DNA of 64,000 nucleotides. Origin: Nitrospirota bacterium (GTDB taxonomy: Bacteria > Nitrospinota_A > UBA7883 > JACRGQ01). The stretch lies in NCBI GenBank assembly GCA_024275955.1, contig JAJRYD010000029.1, positions 1 through 64,000 of the forward strand, written 5' to 3'. The notes under the pieces are model-generated. The model made no database searches and was not told where the DNA came from. It saw only the letters and a program-made list of their open reading frames with translations. A program made the position numbers and the translations under genes. Shown here one piece after another: positions 9,235 to 18,161 of the stretch (its first letter is position 1; every line of letters begins with the position of its first letter).

Positions 9235-9480
9235 ACGCAGGGTGGAGCCGATATAACTGAGCTGGTAGACCTAGGGGAAAGTAAAACGAGTAACGTCAGT
9301 GGTGCTAAGTTTATAGACGCGAGAGCGGTTAATGCTTTAATCGAGTCGACTAAAAATGCCCTTACCACGGCCTGTTAGACGGCACCAGTGTGGTACGGAA
9401 GACGATAGTTGAGATATTTTCCCTGCTAGTGATGTTGCGTAAGCGGCGCGATGAGGAAGGCCGCCTTGTTCTTTACGGCT
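9235..9480 (+). pseudogene. Possible decayed CheX-like domain downstream of cheR
   Basis: In the same frame as cheR, after its TGA, the translation reads TQGGADITELVDLGE..., then AKFIDARAVNALIESTKNAL, before TAG at 9376-9378 and a second TAG at 9406-9408. AKFID..AVNALIESTKNAL resembles the start of CheX-family domains (xxYINPFxxAxxNVxxTM). From about 9390 a different frame gives VEIFSLLVMLRKRRDEEGRL, which fits the next CheX strands (evSglvgltgd.eGrlvls). This is consistent with a CheX phosphatase domain broken by nonsense codons and a frameshift. There is no good start codon or ribosome binding site. The resemblance is short and judged by eye. Confidence 0.4.
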
Positions 9481-10276
9481 CAGGTTTATCTGTTTTCTCT
9501 ATTTCCGAGGTTGCGGGTGGGGCGGTTTTATCGAACCGTGCCAATTTGCTTTTAACCCATGTAAACGGGCCCGACCCCGCGTAGATTAACGCGACAAGAA
9601 AAAGCATCAGTTCTGGCAGTACGGCGATAACATAAATAAAAAGTACGGTAAATACCAGAAAACTAAAAGTTTTTCTCTTCTCGAACTCGAATTTTTTAAA
9701 CGACGCGTATTTAAGATTGCTAATCATCAGAAAGGCAAGAGCGTAGACAGTAGCGACGATAATAACCGGATGCAGTTTTTCTATTACAAAAAACTCCTTC
9801 GTGAGAATAACCATAGACGCTATAAGCCCGGCGGCGGCCGGAATCGGCAGGCCTATAAACCTGTTGCCGGCAGTGATGGTGGAGCTGTGCGTATTGAAGC
9901 GGGCAAGCCTAAGCGCGCCGCAGATAACGTAGAGAAACGCCGCCATCCAGCCGACCCTTCCATAAGGCTGGAGTACCCACGAATAGACAAGAAAAGCGGG
10001 AGCGATGCCGAACGACATAAGGTCGGCAAGCGAGTCGTACTCCATTCCGAAATGCGATGTGGAGTTGGTAAGCCTTGCTACTTTGCCATCTAAAAAGTCG
10101 AAAAAACCGGCTAGTATTATCAGGTACGCCGCGTTCAGGTACTCGCCATTGAAGACCGATATAAGAGCATAGAACCCGCAGAAAAATCCAAAAGTAGTTA
10201 TTAGGGACGGCAGTAGGAACACCCCTTTCCTAAGCTTTTGCTTTACGGTAAGCATTGTTCCTTCATTGTCAGCCAT
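9473..10276 (-). CDS. pssA: CDP-diacylglycerol-serine O-phosphatidyltransferase
   Basis: 267 residues, multi-pass membrane protein. The CDP-alcohol phosphotransferase signature DG-x2-AR-x8-G-x3-D-x3-D is present as DGKVARLTNSTSHFGMEYD with SLADLMSFG following. It makes phosphatidylserine from CDP-diacylglycerol and serine at the inner membrane. It is the last gene of the minus-strand ilvB-ilvN-ilvC-psd-pssA series, and the decarboxylase for its product lies directly upstream, so the two steps to phosphatidylethanolamine are co-encoded. The start at 10276 lacks an obvious ribosome binding site; ATG 21 bp further in (MLTVKQKL) has GAAGGA just before it and is an alternative. About 40 hydrophilic residues at the C-terminus are an extension. 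Confidence 0.95.
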   Translation of the reverse strand: MADNEGTMLTVKQKLRKGVFLLPSLITTFGFFCGFYALISVFNGEYLNAAYLIILAGFFDFLDGKVARLTNSTSHFGMEYDSLADLMSFGIAPAFLVYSWVLQPYGRVGWMAAFLYVICGALRLARFNTHSSTITAGNRFIGLPIPAAAGLIASMVILTKEFFVIEKLHPVIIVATVYALAFLMISNLKYASFKKFEFEKRKTFSFLVFTVLFIYVIAVLPELMLFLVALIYAGSGPFTWVKSKLARFDKTAPPATSEIEKTDKPEP

Positions 10277-10313
10277 CGGTCGATATTAACACTAAATGCC
10301 TCTAAATTGGCAG

Positions 10314-10943
10314 TTAGTCCTTCATATGGGCGATTATGGATGAGCCGCCATGCACCTTGTCTTTTAGTTTAACATCGACCGTAGCTGTGGCGGGCAATGT
10401 TACATCCATCCGTGATCCAAAGCGTATTAGGCCGTATCGTTCGCCTTTTACCGCTTCGTCTCCCTCCAGCGTATTGCATACTATACGACGGGCGATTAGC
10501 CCTACAATCTGCTTTACGGTAACTTTTCCATAAGCAGAGTTTATCGTAATCACAGAGCGGGAATTTTCTTCCGATGCCATATGGTTGAACGCCGCAAGGA
10601 ATTTACCGTCTATCATCTCTTTTTTAATCACTTTTCCCGATATAGGGTAGCGGTTTATATGCACGTTGAAGATGCTAAGAAAAATGGAAATTCTTATTCT
10701 TTTTTCATTGGTGGTGTCGTCGAACCAGTCACGGTCTATCTTTACCACCACCCCATCAGCGGGAGATACCACGGCGTTCGGCTCGTTGGTGATTTTGCGG
10801 TACGGGTCGCGAAAAAAGAACAGTACAAAAAGCGCGAGCGAGAAAACTATTCCAGCCGCTGGCTTTTGTTCTGCGAAGTATAGCCCACCTGCCAGCCCGA
10901 GTAGCGGCAGGAAGAACATCCACGCGTCTCTTGCGACACTCAT
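10314..10943 (-). CDS. psd: Phosphatidylserine decarboxylase proenzyme, short type
   Basis: 209 residues, the length of the short bacterial/archaeal PSD class. There are two N-terminal hydrophobic segments (WMFFLPLLGLAGGLYF, GIVFSLALFVLFFF). The core includes VSPADGVVVKI and FLSIFNVHINRYPISG. Near the C-terminus, IRFGSRMDV holds the Gly-Ser pair at which the proenzyme cleaves itself to give the pyruvoyl cofactor. It decarboxylates phosphatidylserine to phosphatidylethanolamine. It starts 4 bp after the ilvC stop and is followed by pssA after 37 bp, so it is in the same operon. Confidence 0.95.
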   Translation of the reverse strand: MSVARDAWMFFLPLLGLAGGLYFAEQKPAAGIVFSLALFVLFFFRDPYRKITNEPNAVVSPADGVVVKIDRDWFDDTTNEKRIRISIFLSIFNVHINRYPISGKVIKKEMIDGKFLAAFNHMASEENSRSVITINSAYGKVTVKQIVGLIARRIVCNTLEGDEAVKGERYGLIRFGSRMDVTLPATATVDVKLKDKVHGGSSIIAHMKD

Positions 10944-10947
10944 AAAG

Positions 10948-11952
10948 CTAGTCTTTAATCTTTTTGCCGATCCAAGGCATCATCGACCGGAGCTTTTCTC
11001 CAACTTTTTCGATTGAGTGTTCGGCATCTTCTTTGATGCGCGCGTCCATCACAGGCCTTCCATTCTTATTCTCCGCCATCCACTCGTCAGCGAACTGCCC
11101 ACTCTGAATTTCAGCCAGAATTTTTTTCATCTCTTTTCTCGTCTCTTGGGTGATGATTCTTTTCCCTCGCGTAACATCGCCGTATTCGGCGGTGTCGGAT
11201 ATCGAGTAGCGCATGTTGGCGATGCCGCCTTCGAAGATGAGGTCGACTATAAGTTTTGTTTCGTGCAGACATTCGAAGTATGCTATTTCCGGCTGGTATC
11301 CGGCTTCGACCAGCGTGTCGTATCCAGCGCGGATAAGCTCCGACAGCCCGCCGCAGAGAACCGACTGCTCGCCAAAGAGGTCTGTTTCTGTCTCTTCTTT
11401 AAAAGTGGTTTCTATAACGCCGCCGCGGGTACAGCCTATAGCCTGTGCGTACGCGAGGCCTACCTGCTTGCCGCTACCGGTAGCATCTTGGTTTACCGCT
11501 ATAAGGCCCGGCACGCCGCCGCCTTCGGTGAATTGTCTTCGTACAAGATGTCCCGGGCCTTTTGGCGCTACCATGAACACGTCGATATCTTTTGGCGGGA
11601 CGATTTTATTGAAGTGTATTGAAAACCCATGAGCGAATGCAAGAGCGTTTCCCTTTTCCAGGTTTGGAGCGATGTCGCTTTCGTACAGGCTCGGCTGTAT
11701 ATGGTCGGGAACCAGCATCATTATAACTTCTGCCTTTTTTGCCGCATCGGCAAACGAGAACGTTTCTATCCCTGCGTCGTTCGCTATTTTATTGAACTTG
11801 CTCTCAGGCCTAAGCCCAACGATTACGTTGATGCCGCTGTCTTTCATGTTTAGCGAATGCGCGTGTCCCTGCGAGCCAAAGCCCATTACAGCGACAGTTT
11901 TCCCTTGTAAATATTTTATGTCGGCATCTTTTTCGTAGTACATGGTAGCCAT
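10948..11952 (-). CDS. ilvC: Ketol-acid reductoisomerase (NADP+)
   Basis: 334 residues from the ATG at 11952. An upstream in-frame ATG at 11958 lies only about 3 bp from the AGGGGA ribosome binding site, so the second ATG fits better. The N-terminal Rossmann domain reads [24 protein letters not shown], then [13 protein letters not shown] and [20 protein letters not shown]. The C-terminal knotted domain has [19 protein letters not shown] and the Mg-binding acidic residues. It is a class I (short) enzyme converting acetolactate or acetohydroxybutyrate to dihydroxy acids in valine/isoleucine synthesis. It lies 32 bp after ilvN and 4 bp before psd. Confidence 0.97.
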   Translation of the reverse strand: MATMYYEKDADIKYLQGKTVAVMGFGSQGHAHSLNMKDSGINVIVGLRPESKFNKIANDAGIETFSFADAAKKAEVIMMLVPDHIQPSLYESDIAPNLEKGNALAFAHGFSIHFNKIVPPKDIDVFMVAPKGPGHLVRRQFTEGGGVPGLIAVNQDATGSGKQVGLAYAQAIGCTRGGVIETTFKEETETDLFGEQSVLCGGLSELIRAGYDTLVEAGYQPEIAYFECLHETKLIVDLIFEGGIANMRYSISDTAEYGDVTRGKRIITQETRKEMKKILAEIQSGQFADEWMAENKNGRPVMDARIKEDAEHSIEKVGEKLRSMMPWIGKKIKD

Positions 11953-11984
11953 TATCATTTCCCCTTTTCTAATGCAGGTAGATA

Positions 11985-12506
11985 CTACCTGCCGTTATTT
12001 TTATCTTTGTTGTTTTTTTCAGTAAGCATCTTCGAGCCTCGCGAGAGAGCGATCTTTCCGGTACGAGCGACCTCCTTTAGGCCAAGCGGTTTGATGATTT
12101 CCAGAAAAGCATCTATCTTCCCGTCGGAACCTGTCACCTCTATCGTATAGGCTTTTGGAGAGACATCTACAATCCTACCCCTAAATATGTCGGTTATACG
12201 CAGTATCTCCGCGCGGTTTTTCTCCGTAGCGCTAACCTTTACCAGCATCAATTCACGGTCTACGAACTCCTCGGCGGTAACATCACGCACCTTTATAACG
12301 TCTATCAGCTTATTAAGCTGTTTGTTTATCTGCTCGACGATTTTGTCGTCGCCTCTTGTTACGATGGTCATTCTAGAAACCGCAGGGTCTTCTGTTTCTC
12401 CAACGGTAAGCGATTCGATGTTGAACCCACGGCCGGAAAAAAGACCCGACACGCGGGAAAGGACGCCAAACCTGTTTTCAACCAGTATTGTTATTGTATG
12501 TTTCAT
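11985..12506 (-). CDS. ilvN: Acetolactate synthase small (regulatory) subunit
   Basis: 173 residues, typical for IlvN/IlvH. There is an N-terminal ACT domain ([38 protein letters not shown]) that binds valine for feedback inhibition, followed by the family's C-terminal domain ([19 protein letters not shown], then [21 protein letters not shown]). It pairs with the catalytic subunit encoded 3 bp upstream. A Lys/Asn-rich tail ([11 protein letters not shown]) ends the protein. Confidence 0.97.
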   Translation of the reverse strand: MKHTITILVENRFGVLSRVSGLFSGRGFNIESLTVGETEDPAVSRMTIVTRGDDKIVEQINKQLNKLIDVIKVRDVTAEEFVDRELMLVKVSATEKNRAEILRITDIFRGRIVDVSPKAYTIEVTGSDGKIDAFLEIIKPLGLKEVARTGKIALSRGSKMLTEKNNKDKNNGR

Positions 12507-12509
12507 CTT

Positions 12510-14204
12510 TCAAGCCAACATCATATCTTTAACGGTTTTCCCCGCCGGTACCATAGGAAAAACATTTTCGCTCGGGTCGCAGACAAACTCCATAAATACC
12601 GGCTTGTTAACGGAGAGCCCCTTTTTAATTACACTTTTTACTTCGGAGGTTTTGGTAGCTCTAAGGCCTACCGCGCCGTATGCCTCTGCCAGCTTTACGA
12701 AGTCTGGGTAATTAGGCATTATGCTGGAGGAATACCTCTTGCCGTGGAAGAACTCCTGCCACTGCCGAACCATGCCTAGTGTTCCATTATTAAGGATAGC
12801 TACCTTGACGTTAAGCCCATTCTCGATAGCGGTTGCCAGCTCCTGTATGTTCATCTGTATGCTTCCATCTCCGGCTATGCATATAACCAGTCTTTTTTGG
12901 TCGGCCGCCTGAGCGCCAAGCGCCGCTGGGAAACCAAACCCCATAGTCCCAAGCCCGCCGGAGGAGAGAAATGTCCTCGGCTCGGTGAAGCTGAGGAACT
13001 GCGCCGCCCACATTTGCGCCTGTCCTACTTCTGTCGAGTAGATAGGGCTTTTGTCTTTCGCAAATTCATCTATAGCTTCGATAACCTGCTGAGGTTTTAT
13101 CTTTCCATCTTTTTTTGCCGGTTTGTATTTAAGCGGGTATCTTTTTTTCCATTCGGCTATCTGGGTAAGCCAGTCCTTATGTTTCTCTTTCCAGCCGGTT
13201 TTGTCTTTTTGAACATGCTGGTTTAGCTTTTTCATTATGTCCAAGAGGTCGCCGACCACAGGTATATCGGCGGAAACATTTTTGCCTATTGAGCCGGGGT
13301 CGATATCTACATGGACAACTTTACTGCTAGGCGAAAACTGATCCAGCTTTCCGGTAACTCTGTCGTCGAAACGGGAGCCGAGTGCTAAAAGCAGATCTGT
13401 CTCGTGGACAGCCATGTTTGCCGAATAGGTGCCGTGCATGCCGAGCATTCCAAGCGAGATTGCGTTATCGCTTGGGAAAGCGCCCATTCCCATAAGTGTG
13501 GTGGTGACAGGTATTTTGGTCTTCATCGCGAACTTATAAAGCTCTTTGCCGGCGTTGGCCGTTATCATTCCGCCGCCGATATAAAGCACAGGCTTCGAGG
13601 CCGATTTTATAGCCTGAAAAGCTTTTTTAATCTGTGCAGGGTGGCCTTCGTAAGTAGGGTGATAGCTTCTTATAGAAACGCTTTTGGGGTACGAGAAGTC
13701 GGCCGTAGCTAGAAGGACGTTTTTGGGCAAATCTATTAGCACAGGTCCTGGCTTTCCGGTGGTCGCTATGTATAGGCCTTCCTTAATCGTCTTCGCTAAG
13801 TCGCGGACATCCCTAACTAAAAATGAATGTTTTGTACATGGTCTGGTTATTCCTATTATATCGGCCTCTTGGAAAGCGTCGTTTCCTATCATCTCTACAT
13901 TTACCTGTCCGGTAAATACAAGGAGAGGTATTGAGTCCATATAGGCGTTGGCTATGCCTGTAACTGTGTTCGTAGCTCCCGGCCCGCTTGTTACAACGCA
14001 GATGCCGCACCTGCCTGTCGCCCGGGAATAACCATCCGCCATATGAACGGCACCTTGCTCGTGCCGTACGCGCAGATGCTTAAGCTTGGACTTGTACAGC
14101 GCGTCGTAAAGCGGAAGCACAGCTCCTCCGGGGTAGCCGAATATTAGGTCAACCCCTTCTTTTAGAAGGCTTTCCACGAAAATTTGCGCGCCAGAGAGCT
14201 TCAT
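12510..14204 (-). CDS. ilvB: Acetolactate synthase large subunit
   Basis: 564 residues, full length. It is a thiamine-diphosphate enzyme: the N-terminal pyrimidine-binding domain has the catalytic Glu context RHEQGAVHMADGYSR and SGPGATNTVTGIA; the central FAD-binding domain follows; the C-terminal domain has the ThDP/Mg motif IAGDGSIQMNIQELATA...NNGTLGMVRQWQE. It condenses two pyruvates, or pyruvate and 2-oxobutyrate, as the first step of branched-chain amino acid synthesis. It is the first gene of the ilv-psd-pssA operon and is transcribed away from the MshEN-like pair across 114 bp. I see no T-box or leader-peptide attenuator in that gap. Confidence 0.97.
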   Translation of the reverse strand: MKLSGAQIFVESLLKEGVDLIFGYPGGAVLPLYDALYKSKLKHLRVRHEQGAVHMADGYSRATGRCGICVVTSGPGATNTVTGIANAYMDSIPLLVFTGQVNVEMIGNDAFQEADIIGITRPCTKHSFLVRDVRDLAKTIKEGLYIATTGKPGPVLIDLPKNVLLATADFSYPKSVSIRSYHPTYEGHPAQIKKAFQAIKSASKPVLYIGGGMITANAGKELYKFAMKTKIPVTTTLMGMGAFPSDNAISLGMLGMHGTYSANMAVHETDLLLALGSRFDDRVTGKLDQFSPSSKVVHVDIDPGSIGKNVSADIPVVGDLLDIMKKLNQHVQKDKTGWKEKHKDWLTQIAEWKKRYPLKYKPAKKDGKIKPQQVIEAIDEFAKDKSPIYSTEVGQAQMWAAQFLSFTEPRTFLSSGGLGTMGFGFPAALGAQAADQKRLVICIAGDGSIQMNIQELATAIENGLNVKVAILNNGTLGMVRQWQEFFHGKRYSSSIMPNYPDFVKLAEAYGAVGLRATKTSEVKSVIKKGLSVNKPVFMEFVCDPSENVFPMVPAGKTVKDMMLA

Positions 14205-14318
14205 CTTTATCCTCGTTAAAAACGGAAGATTCTACCACATTTACGGCCGATTACCCAAATCATGTTTTTACATGACAGGTTGGGAAAAAACTGTTTCATT
14301 CTGCTATTATGATTTCCT

Positions 14319-14885
14319 ATGGGTCGGCTTAATTTATCTAACTTGCAGAAAGACGAGCGGATTTTGGCAAAGGTTCTTCTTAAAAACGACATTGTGGGCG
14401 AGGCGAGCCTTCAGCAGTATATGGACTTTAATAAGATACATGATGAGGTTGGCAAAGAATTTTTAGGCAAGATACTTATTCGGCTTGGCTACATCACCGA
14501 GGCCGACCTTGATCGGTACATACTTGAAAAGGAGAAGCCATACCTTGAGTTTTGCGAACTGCTTGTGAAGGATGGTTTTATAAAACCGGAGCAGTTTCAA
14601 GAGGTCAAAAGACGGCACGAAAGCGAAGGGCAGGATGTTTTGACGGCTGTCTCCGATATGAACATAATGACCAGAGATACGTTTGTGCGGAGCTTCAATA
14701 ATAAAATGTTCGGTTTAAGGCTTGGGGAATGGCTGAAGTTGAGCCAGAAAGTTACAGACGAGCAGATAGAAAAAGCCCGTGACGCACAAAAAGTTTACAC
14801 TCTTTCCGCTTACCTCATTCACAAGGGGCTTTGTTCCAAAGCGGTAATTGAGCAGGTAGAAGAAAAGATAGCGTTGGCTACATAA
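14319..14885 (+). CDS. MshEN-like helical-repeat protein, paralogue 1
   Basis: 188 residues, soluble and mainly helical. The sequence falls into repeats of the kind LLKNDIVGEASLQQYMDF / ILIRLGYITEADLDRYILEK / LLVKDGFIKPEQFQEVKRRH and ends with RLGEWLKLSQKVTDEQIEKARDAQ (split here: RLGEWL...VTDEQIEKARDAQ). This matches the spacing of the MshEN (T2SS E N-terminal) motif RLGxxLxxxxxxxxxxLxxAxxxQ, which binds c-di-GMP in MshE-type ATPases. No catalytic domain is attached. It is about 45% identical by eye to the next gene, with which it is collinear over its full length. Function unknown; a small ligand-binding adaptor is plausible. Confidence 0.8.
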   Translation: MGRLNLSNLQKDERILAKVLLKNDIVGEASLQQYMDFNKIHDEVGKEFLGKILIRLGYITEADLDRYILEKEKPYLEFCELLVKDGFIKPEQFQEVKRRHESEGQDVLTAVSDMNIMTRDTFVRSFNNKMFGLRLGEWLKLSQKVTDEQIEKARDAQKVYTLSAYLIHKGLCSKAVIEQVEEKIALAT

Positions 14886-14958
14886 ATTCTTATATAAGTG
14901 CGGAACGTTTGTGAACGAGTGCCGGGGGAATATTGAGATAAGTGGGGGAGTTATAAAC

Positions 14959-15522
14959 GTGGCTGATCTGGATTTTGACGCGCTGGAAACAAAAGAAAAA
15001 AACCTAGCCAAAGTTCTATTAAAGAACAACCTGATGACCGAAGAGGTCTTTGGCAAATACCTTAAATTTAAAGAAGAGTGTGACGATATGGGCAAGCAGT
15101 CGCTTTGGAAAGTCCTTTTGCGTCTTGAGTATCTTACTCAAGGTGACCTAGATGAATATATTGAGGAGAGGAAAGAGCCGTACATACAGTTCTGCAAGAC
15201 GCTGGTTAACGACGGCTTTATGGAGCAGGAGCAGTGGGAGGCGGTTCAAGAGCAATGCAAGAACGGTAAAGAGATAGTGATGGCTTTGAGTGATGAGAAT
15301 GTAATGACGAGAGATAACTTTTTGCGTAGTTTTATACGTCATACAGGCGAGCCGAGATTGAGCGAATGGCTGGTTAGTAAAGCCAAGCTGACCGCTGAAC
15401 AGCTAAAGAACGCTAAAAAGCTTCAGCGCGAGTGCCGGTTATCCGATTTTTTAATTCAGCATGGTTTTTGCAAAGAGAATGTCGTGAGGAAGGTCGAGGA
15501 AAAGATAGCCGCCGTCAGCTAG
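14959..15522 (+). CDS. MshEN-like helical-repeat protein, paralogue 2
   Basis: 187 residues from GTG at 14959. That start has GGGGGAG about 8 bp upstream and aligns residue for residue with the N-terminus of the preceding paralogue (MADLDFDALETKEKNLAKVL against MGRLNLSNLQKDERILAKVL). The frame is open further upstream to GTG 14911, but the paralogue alignment argues against that. Repeats match paralogue 1 (LLKNNLMTEEVFGKYL, VLLRLEYLTQGDLDEYIEE, RLSEWL...LTAEQLKNAKKLQ). In the last repeat the motif glycine is replaced by Ser (RLS), so ligand binding may differ between the two. Its 3' end overlaps the converging P1 peptidase gene by 8 bp. Confidence 0.78.
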   Translation: MADLDFDALETKEKNLAKVLLKNNLMTEEVFGKYLKFKEECDDMGKQSLWKVLLRLEYLTQGDLDEYIEERKEPYIQFCKTLVNDGFMEQEQWEAVQEQCKNGKEIVMALSDENVMTRDNFLRSFIRHTGEPRLSEWLVSKAKLTAEQLKNAKKLQRECRLSDFLIQHGFCKENVVRKVEEKIAAVS

Positions 15523-16417
15523 TTTTTACCGCCTTCATAATAGCTTCTACTGCCGTTTCCGTCGCCCATATCCCAAGGCTGTTTATGTCGGCTTTCTTTC
15601 TTCCTGTCGAAACCGTAAAAAGAGTATCACCATCGTAGAGCGTGCGCGATGGGCTGGCGGTTTTTGCTATTGCGTCGCTTGCCATCATCGCCACACGCTT
15701 TGCCTGCGAACCAGTTAAAAGCGCGTCGGTAACGATTATACCAATGGTGGTGTTTCCCATCGGTTTTTTTGCCATTGTGCCGCTTGTAAAAGGTATTGTT
15801 TTGCCGTTTGCGTCGGTCGCGCCGGCGATTGTTGCTCCGTTTGACGGGTTGACGATATTTCCATAAGAGTTTACCGCTATGGCAACCGCCATGTTTATAT
15901 TTTTAAACTTACGGGTAACGACGGAAAAGCCTCCTTTAGCGCCTGCATATTTTTTCGACCACTTGCCGACGGTAGCTCCGGTGCCGGCTCCGATATTGCC
16001 GGAAGATGGGGAGCTATAAGCGGCTTTTTGGCACGCTCTGTAGCCTTGTTTCGATGTTGGGGCAGATCTTTTTCCAACGCTTCTGTCGTAAATTACTGCC
16101 GCGGGAACGATCGGGATTTTATCTTTTCCTACGGCGAATCCTACCTGCTTTTCATCAAGGAACCGCATCACTCCATCGGCCGCGGCAAGGCCGAACGAGC
16201 TTCCGCCGGTTAGGAGTATCGCGTTGATATGTTCTACGAGGCAGGTTGGTTCTAGTAGGTCGGTTTCTCTCGTGCCGGGTGCTCCGCCGGAGGTATGAAC
16301 GCCGCATATTGACGGCCTGTCGAACAGGAGTACTGTGCATCCGGTGAGGGTGGTTTTGTTGGTGTAATGTCCTACTTTCGCGCCAAGCTGTTCGAGAGAT
16401 ACTTTGTCTATACTCAT
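15515..16417 (-). CDS. P1 family peptidase (DmpA / L-aminopeptidase-D-esterase, S58)
   Basis: 300 residues. The family hallmarks are clear: VGHYTNKTTLTGCTVLLFD near the start, CGVHTSGGAPGTRETDLL, INAILLTGGSSFGLAAADGVMRFL, GNIGAGTGATVGK and ATTVGIIVTDALLTGSQAKRVAMMA-like sequence towards the end. Members mature by self-cleavage before an internal Ser/Thr that becomes the N-terminal nucleophile, and hydrolyse N-terminal amino acids or amides. No signal peptide is seen. It starts 3 bp after the stop of the REC-PP2C gene, so the two are probably co-transcribed. Confidence 0.9.
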   Translation of the reverse strand: MSIDKVSLEQLGAKVGHYTNKTTLTGCTVLLFDRPSICGVHTSGGAPGTRETDLLEPTCLVEHINAILLTGGSSFGLAAADGVMRFLDEKQVGFAVGKDKIPIVPAAVIYDRSVGKRSAPTSKQGYRACQKAAYSSPSSGNIGAGTGATVGKWSKKYAGAKGGFSVVTRKFKNINMAVAIAVNSYGNIVNPSNGATIAGATDANGKTIPFTSGTMAKKPMGNTTIGIIVTDALLTGSQAKRVAMMASDAIAKTASPSRTLYDGDTLFTVSTGRKKADINSLGIWATETAVEAIMKAVKTS

Positions 16418-16420
16418 CTT

Positions 16421-17590
16421 CTAAAGAAACTCTACGGTAACGATAGCGATATCGTCCTGTTCATCATTTTGATTCCAAAACGATTCCACATCGGCGACTA
16501 TTTCATCAGTCATTTCCTGCGCCGTTTTTTGCCGTTCTGCTTTTACAAGTTTCGCAAGACGCTCAATGCCGTATTGGTTTCCTTCACTGTTGGAGGCTTC
16601 GTAAACGCCGTCGCTAAAAAGCACCAGCTTATCGCCTTTTTGGAAATTTACGGTTTCTTCTTCAAAAAATGCGTTGCCGTTATCAAATATTCCGATAAGC
16701 GAACCGGTACTCTTTAGAACTCCGGGAGCGTTATCGCGTTTCCCGACAAGGTATGGCGGAGGGTGGCCGGCGGTTACATATGTAAGCTCGTTTTTAGAAA
16801 AGTCCGCAATGCCGAAAAAGCAGGTAACAAAATGTGTCTCCGGTGTCATCTTTGTAAGTTTTGCGTTAAGGCGTAAGGCAAGTTCCCGTGGTGTCGGGTA
16901 GTCTAAGCTTTCGCTCTGTATAAGCGCCTTGAGTAGCGCCATAATGAGCGCCGCCGCCGGGCCGTGGCCTGCTACATCGGCCAGCACGAAAGCGGTTCTA
17001 TCTTTTCCATATTCAAAGACATCATACATATCCCCGCCGATATTAGTAGCGGCTTTGTAATGGGCGGCGATACCGCAGTTTTTAAAATTGCTAAGATGTT
17101 CCTCGGAAGGAAGCATATCTCTTTGGACTATTTCGGCCACCCGCAGGTCCATCTGCATCTGATCCTGCTGTTTCTTTACTTTTTTCAGCAGTTTCATATT
17201 GTCGTCATGCAGATGTTTTAACCGTAGCATTGATTTAACGCGGGCAATTAGTTCGTTTTCGTCAAACGGTTTTGTCAGGTATTCCAGCGCTCCTTCTTCC
17301 AGCCCGCGAATAACATCGCCTGATTCCCTTCTCTTTGCCGTTATAAGAATTATAGGAATATGGGCGGAACGCTCCATATTGCGGATACTGCGGCTCGCTT
17401 CAAACCCGTCCATTTTCGGCATCATTATATCCATCAATATAAGGTCTATATCGTTATTCTTGACAGCCTCTACAGCCTCTAGGCCGTTAGTGGCAGGAAC
17501 GGTTACGAAGCTGTGGTTTTTGAGGATTACCTCAAGGAGGAAAATATTATCTAAATCGTCGTCTACTATTAGAATGTTGGAATTTTTCAT
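16421..17590 (-). CDS. Response regulator with PP2C (SpoIIE/RsbU-type) phosphatase output
   Basis: 389 residues. The N-terminal receiver domain (1-~125) has the acidic pair Asp10-Asp11, the phospho-acceptor Asp54 (LILMDIMMPKMDG) and the switch Lys (YLTKPF). A short coiled coil (~125-170) links it to a PP2C-like Ser/Thr phosphatase domain (~190-389) with GGDMYDVFEY, LADVAGHGPAAALIMALLKA, YVTAGHPPPYLV, LVLFSDGVYEA and the final DDIAIVTVE. Such proteins dephosphorylate anti-sigma-factor antagonists in partner-switching pathways when the receiver is phosphorylated. No STAS or anti-sigma partner is encoded in the window. It is the first gene of a two-gene unit with the P1 peptidase. Confidence 0.93.
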   Translation of the reverse strand: MKNSNILIVDDDLDNIFLLEVILKNHSFVTVPATNGLEAVEAVKNNDIDLILMDIMMPKMDGFEASRSIRNMERSAHIPIILITAKRRESGDVIRGLEEGALEYLTKPFDENELIARVKSMLRLKHLHDDNMKLLKKVKKQQDQMQMDLRVAEIVQRDMLPSEEHLSNFKNCGIAAHYKAATNIGGDMYDVFEYGKDRTAFVLADVAGHGPAAALIMALLKALIQSESLDYPTPRELALRLNAKLTKMTPETHFVTCFFGIADFSKNELTYVTAGHPPPYLVGKRDNAPGVLKSTGSLIGIFDNGNAFFEEETVNFQKGDKLVLFSDGVYEASNSEGNQYGIERLAKLVKAERQKTAQEMTDEIVADVESFWNQNDEQDDIAIVTVEFL

Positions 17591-17708
17591 TTTTGCCTTA
17601 ATTTTTGAGTCTTGTATCTTTTGGTTATTCTAAACTGCAATTACCTGAATTTTGCCGGAAAAATTGTCGGGACTACCAATTCATCATTTTTTTGGTAGAA
17701 TCGCTGTT

Positions 17709-18161
17709 ATGAGCTGGCGTTTGGTTTTTAGAGAAAATATTGCCGTTCCATTGGAATGGCGTGTAAACGGCTTTGAGATGATCGACAGCATGGAAAAGTT
17801 TGTAGCACCGGTAAAGGACCTGCTTTATGATGAAGAGGCCGAAAAGATACGCTACGTTATAGCTACTATGGGAGGCGGTATAGGAATAAGGGGAAAAGAC
17901 CTTGTTATTCCCCTAGCTATGATTTCCGATGGCGGAAGCGGAACTCTGGTGGTAAATTCAACAGCCGAACATATGTCGGAAGCGCCGATGGTGGAAAATA
18001 TAGAGAACCCAGACCGCGATTTTGAAGAAAAGATGTTTCGGCACTATGGTGTGAAACCGTACTGGGAGGAAGAGGCTGAACTGGAAGAACTTGGTGAAAA
18101 GGAAAAACTAAAAGCACCTCCTGATGTAGGCACTCCGACAATGGAAAAAGATGACAACTAG
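17709..18161 (+). CDS. PRC-barrel-like domain protein
   Basis: 150 residues from ATG 17709 (MSWRLVFRENIAVPLEWRVN). The frame runs further upstream without a better start. Residues ~15-95 resemble a PRC-barrel: EWRVNGFEMIDSMEKFVAPVKDLLYDEEAEKIRYVIA and KDLVIPLAMI follow the strand pattern of the family found in RimM and photosynthetic reaction centre H subunits. The C-terminal third is acidic and low-complexity. It overlaps the VKOR-DsbA gene by 11 bp, so translation is coupled. Function not known; PRC-barrels mostly mediate protein or RNA contacts. Confidence 0.65.
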   Translation: MSWRLVFRENIAVPLEWRVNGFEMIDSMEKFVAPVKDLLYDEEAEKIRYVIATMGGGIGIRGKDLVIPLAMISDGGSGTLVVNSTAEHMSEAPMVENIENPDRDFEEKMFRHYGVKPYWEEEAELEELGEKEKLKAPPDVGTPTMEKDDN

